DNA from: Vagococcus salmoninarum
GTDB lineage: Bacteria > Bacillota > Bacilli > Lactobacillales > Vagococcaceae
Assembly (NCBI RefSeq): GCF_003987495.1
Contig: NZ_NGJU01000003.1
Location: 96,568 to 160,567, forward strand
Reading direction: 5' to 3'
Length of the DNA stretch: 64,000 bases
Position numbers and translations under genes: made by a program
Notes under the pieces: model-generated
Told to the model about the DNA's origin: nothing
The model's database searches: none
What the model saw: the letters and a program-made list of their open reading frames with translations, nothing else
Part shown: positions 59,873-64,000 of the stretch, piece after piece
Position numbering within the stretch: the stretch's first letter is position 1
Layout of the letters: each line of letters opens with the position of its first letter

Positions 59873-59901
59873 ATCATACTATAACGATTAGAATAAAACA
59901 A
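59873..59901 (-). promoter_or_regulatory. Promoter of the oppA-like gene with an inverted repeat
   Basis: Minus-strand -35 TTGTTT (59896-59901) and -10 TATGAT (59873-59878), spacer 17. GATTAGAAT (59886-59894) and ATTCTAATC (59917-59925) form a nine-base inverted repeat that brackets the -35, a candidate operator. From 59926 to 60143 I see no gene or clear signal besides the nagA terminator. Confidence 0.6.
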
Positions 59902-60136
59902 TCTTTTTTTAATCTAATTCTAATCTCAGTGCCATTTTATACTAACTTATCAGGTAGTCGCTCTTGATTTTTTTAGCTTTAACTACTAAAAAATCTTTTT
60001 CACGCTAATCAACATTTCCTATTCCCCCTTGTTTGCGCTCTTCAACATCTTTGATTTTCTATAAAAACTACTAACTATTTCCCTGATTCTTGCCACTTAT
60101 GCTAAAAGATTAAACTATTTTTAAAAACCCACAAAA

Positions 60137-60165
60137 TAAAAAAACACCTCAAAATTTTGAGGTGT
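60137..60165 (-). terminator. Terminator after nagA
   Basis: ACACCTCAAAA (60144-60154) and TTTTGAGGTGT (60155-60165) form a perfect palindrome whose minus strand ends in eight T. Confidence 0.82.
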
Positions 60166-60186
60166 CTCTATATTACTAATTAATAG

Positions 60187-61335
60187 TTAAGCTTCGTAAC
60201 GTAGTTCGCCATTTAAGAAGGTCGCTTCTAATTCCATTTGATCTGATAAGACGATAAAGTCAGCCTCACGACCTTTAGCAATTAAACCACAAGTGTCGTC
60301 AATGTTGCAACTCACTGCGGGAATTAAACTTGCCATCATGACGGCTTGCTCTGGTGTTGCCATGCCCCAGTCAACGACATTTTTTAAGGCTTCTTTTAGT
60401 TTTAAGATACTACCAGCTAAGTTACCGTCTTGCATACGAGCAGTTCCTTCAGCCACAACTACTGGGAATTCCCCTAACATATAATCCCCATCAGGCATCC
60501 CACCAGCCATCATACAGTCAGTAATTAAGGCAATGTGATCATGGCCTTTCGTTTTGACTAAAACGTCCATGGCATTTTTGTGAACGTGGTGGCCATCGCA
60601 AATTAATTCTGCGTAGACATCGTGTAGAGTCATCGTTGCCCCGACCATGCCTGGTTCACGGTGATGTAAGCCACGCATGCCGTTAAAGGCGTGTACGAAG
60701 ACGCTTGCGCCTGCTTCAACAGCTTTTTGTGCTTCCTCAAGAGTGCCGTCACTATGTCCTAAAGCCACAACTACCCCTTGTTTTGTGACTGTTTCAACAA
60801 ATTCAGTCACTCCTTGACGTTCTGGTGCTAAAGCGATTTTTTTAATGATTCCCCCTGAAGCTGCTTGCCACTCATTAAAGATTTCCAGACTTGGATCAGA
60901 GAAGTAACCTGGGTTTTGAGCCCCTTTATATTTTTCAGTAAAGAATGGGCCTTCAAAATAAATGCCTTTGATTTTAGCCCCAGTCACTTCTTCCTTAACT
61001 TCACCAATCGTTTTGGCAACTTTTGTTAATAAATCACGGGAAGATGTTAAAGTCGTTGGTAAAAAGGCGGTCACCCCACATGATAATAAGCCTTCTGACA
61101 TAATTTTAAGACCTTCTGGATTATTATCCATTACGTCTTGGTTCATGAAGCCATGAATATGGGTATCAACTAAACCAGGAGCAATCCATTTTCCAGAATA
61201 ATCTTGAACTTTAGCGTTAGCTGGAACTTCTTTCAGGAAGCTGCCAAATAGCCCTTCATTAAGTTCTAAATAGCCTGGTCCAACAACACCACTTTTTAAA
61301 AAGAATTTATCTGCTTTAATATAAGAATTCATCAT
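60187..61335 (-). CDS. nagA: N-acetylglucosamine-6-phosphate deacetylase
   Basis: This 382-aa amidohydrolase removes acetate from GlcNAc-6-P to give glucosamine-6-P in amino-sugar catabolism and wall recycling. Metal and catalytic motifs are in order: DTHIHG (about 57-62), FEGPF (Glu), LGHSDGT, DGHHVH and the catalytic Asp in LITDCMMAGG. Length is standard. It is monocistronic, without nagB here. A GntR-type operator lies upstream, so it is likely induced by amino sugars. Two ATG codons in tandem at 61335 follow AAGAAGG. Confidence 0.95.
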   Translation of the reverse strand: MMNSYIKADKFFLKSGVVGPGYLELNEGLFGSFLKEVPANAKVQDYSGKWIAPGLVDTHIHGFMNQDVMDNNPEGLKIMSEGLLSCGVTAFLPTTLTSSRDLLTKVAKTIGEVKEEVTGAKIKGIYFEGPFFTEKYKGAQNPGYFSDPSLEIFNEWQAASGGIIKKIALAPERQGVTEFVETVTKQGVVVALGHSDGTLEEAQKAVEAGASVFVHAFNGMRGLHHREPGMVGATMTLHDVYAELICDGHHVHKNAMDVLVKTKGHDHIALITDCMMAGGMPDGDYMLGEFPVVVAEGTARMQDGNLAGSILKLKEALKNVVDWGMATPEQAVMMASLIPAVSCNIDDTCGLIAKGREADFIVLSDQMELEATFLNGELRYEA

Positions 61336-61376
61336 AAGCCTTCTTTCTTTGTTTTAGTTCTTTCACTTATAAAATT

Positions 61377-61400
61377 ACGCCTCTTTTATGGAATTGTCAA
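61377..61400 (-). promoter_or_regulatory. nagA promoter
   Basis: Minus-strand -35 TTGACA (61395-61400), 17-base spacer and -10 TAATTT. The -35 abuts the dyad at 61402-61417. Confidence 0.75.
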
Positions 61401-61401
61401 G

Positions 61402-61417
61402 ATTGGTGTATACCATT
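61402..61417. promoter_or_regulatory. NagR/GntR-type operator upstream of nagA
   Basis: ATTGGTGTATACCATT is a near-perfect dyad (TGGTRTAYACCA) close to the known NagR/DasR-type consensus. It lies just upstream of the nagA -35, immediately after the stop codon of the regulator gene at 61419. NagR itself is not in this window. Confidence 0.65.
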
Positions 61418-61418
61418 A

Positions 61419-62249
61419 TTACAATTCGTCATTACTTGCAATAATTTTAATGATATTAGCTATTTCCACTAGTTTCACAGCCTCTGCTAATTGGTCGTTG
61501 TCCTCATAGACGATGCCTTTCAATAATAGTAATTCATCTAAGAAATAGTAACTGTTGTTTTTACGGGACCAGTTAATTCCTTGATTGATCATCTCTAAAG
61601 CTAGCTCGTATTTATCAACATTCAGACAGGCAACAGCGGCATTATAAAAGATTTTAGTTAATTCAATTTGATGACGCTCACTTGGTATTGTGTAAAACAA
61701 CGCAATACTTTTCTTCAAAAAGAAATCACCAACTTCGTAGTCTTCCATTTCAAAGTAGACTTTTCCTAACTCACTTAATAAGAGAATTTCCATATCAGAG
61801 ACAATTTTCTTTTTATTAGTATAAGTAATATTTAAGGCTTTTTGGACTAATTCTAAAGATTGCTTTAGATTCCCATCTAACATGTAAATAGCGGAACCTA
61901 AATAATAATAATACTTTTGATAATCTTCATCTGAAAATAAAGATTTCTCAACACTCTCTTGGTCAATTAACTGTTTTAATTGTTTAAAGTCTTTTGAACG
62001 ATAATAATAATCCATTAAATGCAGCCAACGGCTATTAGTTTTAATTGTTTTTGAATCTTGATTCATCACTTGGTCAATTGAAATATCTAGTTTATGACAC
62101 AACTGTTGCATCACAACAACATTAGGAACTTCTTCATTATTTTCAATCCGACTTAGAACACTTTGAGAACAGACATTTTCAGCTAACATCTTCTGAGTTA
62201 AGTGGCGGTCTTTCCTAATTTTCTTAATAATTGAACCAAATTTGTACAT
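61419..62249 (-). CDS. RRNPP-type HTH-TPR regulator (Rgg/PlcR-like)
   Basis: A 276-aa protein with an N-terminal XRE helix-turn-helix (about 1-65; FGSIIKKIRKDRHLTQKMLAE, shown as IRKDRHLTQKMLAE) and TPR-like helical repeats (about 75-276; EDYQKYYYYLGSAIYMLDG, LGKVYFEMEDY). This is the RRNPP layout of regulators that respond to short peptide pheromones. I find no convincing pheromone gene in the flanking gaps, so the signal may be encoded elsewhere or the protein may not be pheromone-controlled. It lies just upstream of nagA on the same strand with an operator between, so it is not obviously in an operon with it. Confidence 0.85.
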   Translation of the reverse strand: MYKFGSIIKKIRKDRHLTQKMLAENVCSQSVLSRIENNEEVPNVVVMQQLCHKLDISIDQVMNQDSKTIKTNSRWLHLMDYYYRSKDFKQLKQLIDQESVEKSLFSDEDYQKYYYYLGSAIYMLDGNLKQSLELVQKALNITYTNKKKIVSDMEILLLSELGKVYFEMEDYEVGDFFLKKSIALFYTIPSERHQIELTKIFYNAAVACLNVDKYELALEMINQGINWSRKNNSYYFLDELLLLKGIVYEDNDQLAEAVKLVEIANIIKIIASNDEL

Positions 62250-62479
62250 ACCTCTGCTCCATTCTACTTATATGCTAATTCACATTTTAAGGCATTTTCA
62301 AGCTGATATCAAGAGCTCTGGAATGTAATTACTTCTTCAAATTGTGTTGAAACTTTCAGAAAAATGACTGATAGGCTTATCCCCCATACTATGAGCGCAA
62401 TTTTTCTAGAAAACCCTTGCTCCTTTTTATTGTTTTATAACTATTTATTCTCAGATGTTTTTCAACTAAAATAAAAAAA

Positions 62480-62498
62480 AGCCGACAATTAGTCGGCT
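62480..62498 (-). terminator. Terminator after alaA
   Basis: AGCCGAC-AATTA-GTCGGCT with eight T on the minus strand, just before the alaA stop. The 62250-62508 gap otherwise shows only a weak 36-codon reading frame without a ribosome site. Confidence 0.9.
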
Positions 62499-62508
62499 AA
62501 GTTCATAG

Positions 62509-63726
62509 TTATTTTTGTTGATAAGTACTTAAAAAGGTTCGCATACTCGTTGTCATCTCTGCTAATTCATCGACTTTTGGTAAATAGACTACTCGGAAAT
62601 GATCTGGTTGTTGCCAATTAAAGCCACCACCATGAACCATTAAAATATGATGTTCATGTAGAAAATCTAAGACAAATTGTTCATCGTTCTTGATTTTGAA
62701 TTTTTTCACATCAATCTTCGGAAAAATATAAAAGGCGGCTTTCGGTTTAACTGCTGTAATTCCAGGAATATCATTTAAGGCTTTCGTAATAAATTCCCGT
62801 TGCTCATAGATTCTGCCCCCAGGCAATAAAAGTTTATCGCTGCTTTGATAGCCACCAAGAGCGGTTTGAATGATTTGTTGGGACAAGACGTTGGAACAGA
62901 GGCGCATCGAAGCTAACATATTTAAGCCTTCAATATAACCTTGGACGTTTTTCTTATTACCACTTAAGACCATCCAGCCACAGCGGAAACCAGCTACCCG
63001 ATGAGATTTTGACAAACCGTTAAAAGTCACTACAAATAAATCTGGAGCAATCGTCGCCATTGGCAAGTGAACTAAACCGTCCATCACTAAACGATCGTAA
63101 ATTTCATCTGAATAAATAATTAAATCATTTTCACGAGCAATTTGGGCAATTCCTTCTAAAATTTCTTTCGGGTATAAGGCACCCGTTGGATTGTTAGGAT
63201 TAATTACTACAATTGCTTTCGTATTAGCCGTTACTTTTTTGCGGATATCCGCTAAATCTGGATTCCATTCGGCTTCTTCATCACAAATATAATGAACTGG
63301 AGTGCCACCAGCTAAAGACACAGAGGCAGTCCATAAGGGGTAATCTGGCATCGGAATTAAGACTTCATCCCCTGTATTCAGTAACCCTTGCATACTCATC
63401 GTAATTAATTCACTGACCCCGTTACCTGTGTATATATCATGAATGGAGACATTCGGAAACCCTTTTAACTGACAATATTGTTCAATGGCTTTCCGGGCTG
63501 AAAAGATGCCTTTTGAATCGGAATAGCCTTCAGAATCCCGTACATTCATAATTAAATCACGAACAATCTCATTAGGAGCATCAAAACCAAATGTTGCTGG
63601 ATTACCGGTATTTAATTTTAAAATATTAATGCCTTCTTCAATCATCCGATCGGCTTCTTCTAAAACTGGTCCACGAACGTCATAACTAACACCTTCTAAT
63701 TTACTCGATTTTTGAAATTGTCTCAT
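62509..63726 (-). CDS. alaA: AlaA-type alanine aminotransferase
   Basis: This 405-aa class-I aminotransferase strongly resembles E. coli AlaA: SSKLEGVSYDVRGPV at the start, NPNNPTG, the PLP lysine in FNGLSKSHRVAGFR and the LNMLASMRLCSN stretch. It exchanges the amino group between alanine and 2-oxoglutarate/glutamate with PLP. It links to the pyruvate pool through alanine, but no operon ties it to the pdh block. The start ATG 63726 is preceded by AAAAGGAGCCGAGGTA. It ends in a clear terminator. Confidence 0.93.
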   Translation of the reverse strand: MRQFQKSSKLEGVSYDVRGPVLEEADRMIEEGINILKLNTGNPATFGFDAPNEIVRDLIMNVRDSEGYSDSKGIFSARKAIEQYCQLKGFPNVSIHDIYTGNGVSELITMSMQGLLNTGDEVLIPMPDYPLWTASVSLAGGTPVHYICDEEAEWNPDLADIRKKVTANTKAIVVINPNNPTGALYPKEILEGIAQIARENDLIIYSDEIYDRLVMDGLVHLPMATIAPDLFVVTFNGLSKSHRVAGFRCGWMVLSGNKKNVQGYIEGLNMLASMRLCSNVLSQQIIQTALGGYQSSDKLLLPGGRIYEQREFITKALNDIPGITAVKPKAAFYIFPKIDVKKFKIKNDEQFVLDFLHEHHILMVHGGGFNWQQPDHFRVVYLPKVDELAEMTTSMRTFLSTYQQK

Positions 63727-63831
63727 TACCTCGGCTCCTTTTATTCAAATTAAGAGGATTTCCCTCTAGCTATTAGACTAAATTTAAACTAAGCATTCTA
63801 AAAAAGCAAACATATTAAATTTTCTTAAGAA

Positions 63832-63871
63832 AAAAGTTGAGAAAAAAGCCTTAGCTCCTTTCTCAACTTTT
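63832..63871. terminator. Bidirectional terminator upstream of alaA
   Basis: AAAAGTTGAGAAA (63832-63844) pairs with TTTCTCAACTTTT (63859-63871) with T or A runs on both sides. It probably ends a gene to the right of the window or one transcribed toward alaA. Confidence 0.75.
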
Positions 63872-63941
63872 AATTTTGGCTGTATAATTTTTGGTGTGGA
63901 TGAAGAAATTCATTCACGCCTATTTTTACACAAAAAAATAG

Positions 63942-64000
63942 AAACATATGAACTTTCCAGTTAGAATAAAGTTGCTAAGACCAATTCAGGGAGGAAGATT
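63942..64000. repeat. Dispersed repeat, copy 2 (cut by window edge)
   Basis: AAACATATG (63942-63950) starts a segment that matches the reverse complement of 22543-22601 at 55 of 59 bases. The far end lies beyond the window. Confidence 0.8.

Noticed and set aside
62354-62470. 36-codon plus-strand frame as a pheromone for the RRNPP regulator
   Set aside because: No ribosome site, and the sequence lacks a signal-peptide-like layout.

Overview
The window is AT-rich Lactobacillales-type chromosome, most like Vagococcus/Enterococcus (Enterococcaceae). The evidence is the E. faecalis-like pdhABCD operon, Gram-positive Shine-Dalgarno sites, LPXTG-type anchors, an M-box and a guanine/xanthine riboswitch, cre sites and PadR/HAAS, ArAE and PdxR modules. 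The genus is inferred from family resemblance, not from a marker gene. There is no prophage, CRISPR array, rRNA operon or intact transposon; the only mobile DNA is a decayed IS3-type transposase fragment near 19.96-20.12 kb.

Layout. 0-8.7 kb is a pyruvate block on the minus strand: pdhA-pdhB-pdhC-pdhD (pdhD cut by the window edge), then a CstA-family transporter with a LytS/LytT-type two-component system. A Rex-like palindrome sits in a pdh promoter and a perfect cre site in the cstA leader. 8.8-12.6 kb holds an MgtA Mg2+ ATPase behind an M-box riboswitch with its terminator, a 30-codon leader ORF, an odd tRNA-like RNA, and a cre-linked structured RNA candidate. 12.6-18.3 kb has a nitroreductase, a PdxR-type regulator divergent from pyridoxal kinase plus an ECF S-component, and a PadR/HAAS pair. 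18.3-26.6 kb has guaC, small membrane proteins, an IS remnant, KtrB, and an ABC-F protein behind an attenuator-like leader. 26.6-34.4 kb has LacI and GntR regulators, an aldo/keto reductase, purB with a strongly divergent purK, and xpt-pbuX under a purine riboswitch. 34.4-43.3 kb is mainly envelope: a minimal LPXTG protein, GH73 and M15 peptidoglycan hydrolases, two ArAE exporters around a YkyA-like lipoprotein, a GT2, and flotillin/NfeD.

43.5-52.5 kb is the most unusual region: a six-gene operon of a 1028-aa secreted von Willebrand A protein, a SipW-type Ser/His signal peptidase, three TasA/camelysin-like proteins and a wall-anchored TasA-like protein ending in LPQTS, divergent from an 850-aa MalT-like LuxR regulator. 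I read it as a SipW-processed, wall-anchored surface fibre or matrix system with its own regulator. 52.6-64 kb has an MacB-like ABC exporter with a long coiled-coil ectodomain, a membrane-anchored nuclease with a possible immunity-like partner, an OppA lipoprotein, nagA behind a GntR-type operator, an RRNPP-type regulator and alaA. One end of a short repeat bounded by AAACATATG lies at the right edge; a second, inverted copy is at 22.5 kb.

Themes: carbon status (two perfect cre sites, pyruvate module, nagA), purine salvage (guaC, xpt-pbuX, purB) and cell-surface construction. All promoters, operators and RNA structures were read by eye from sequence.
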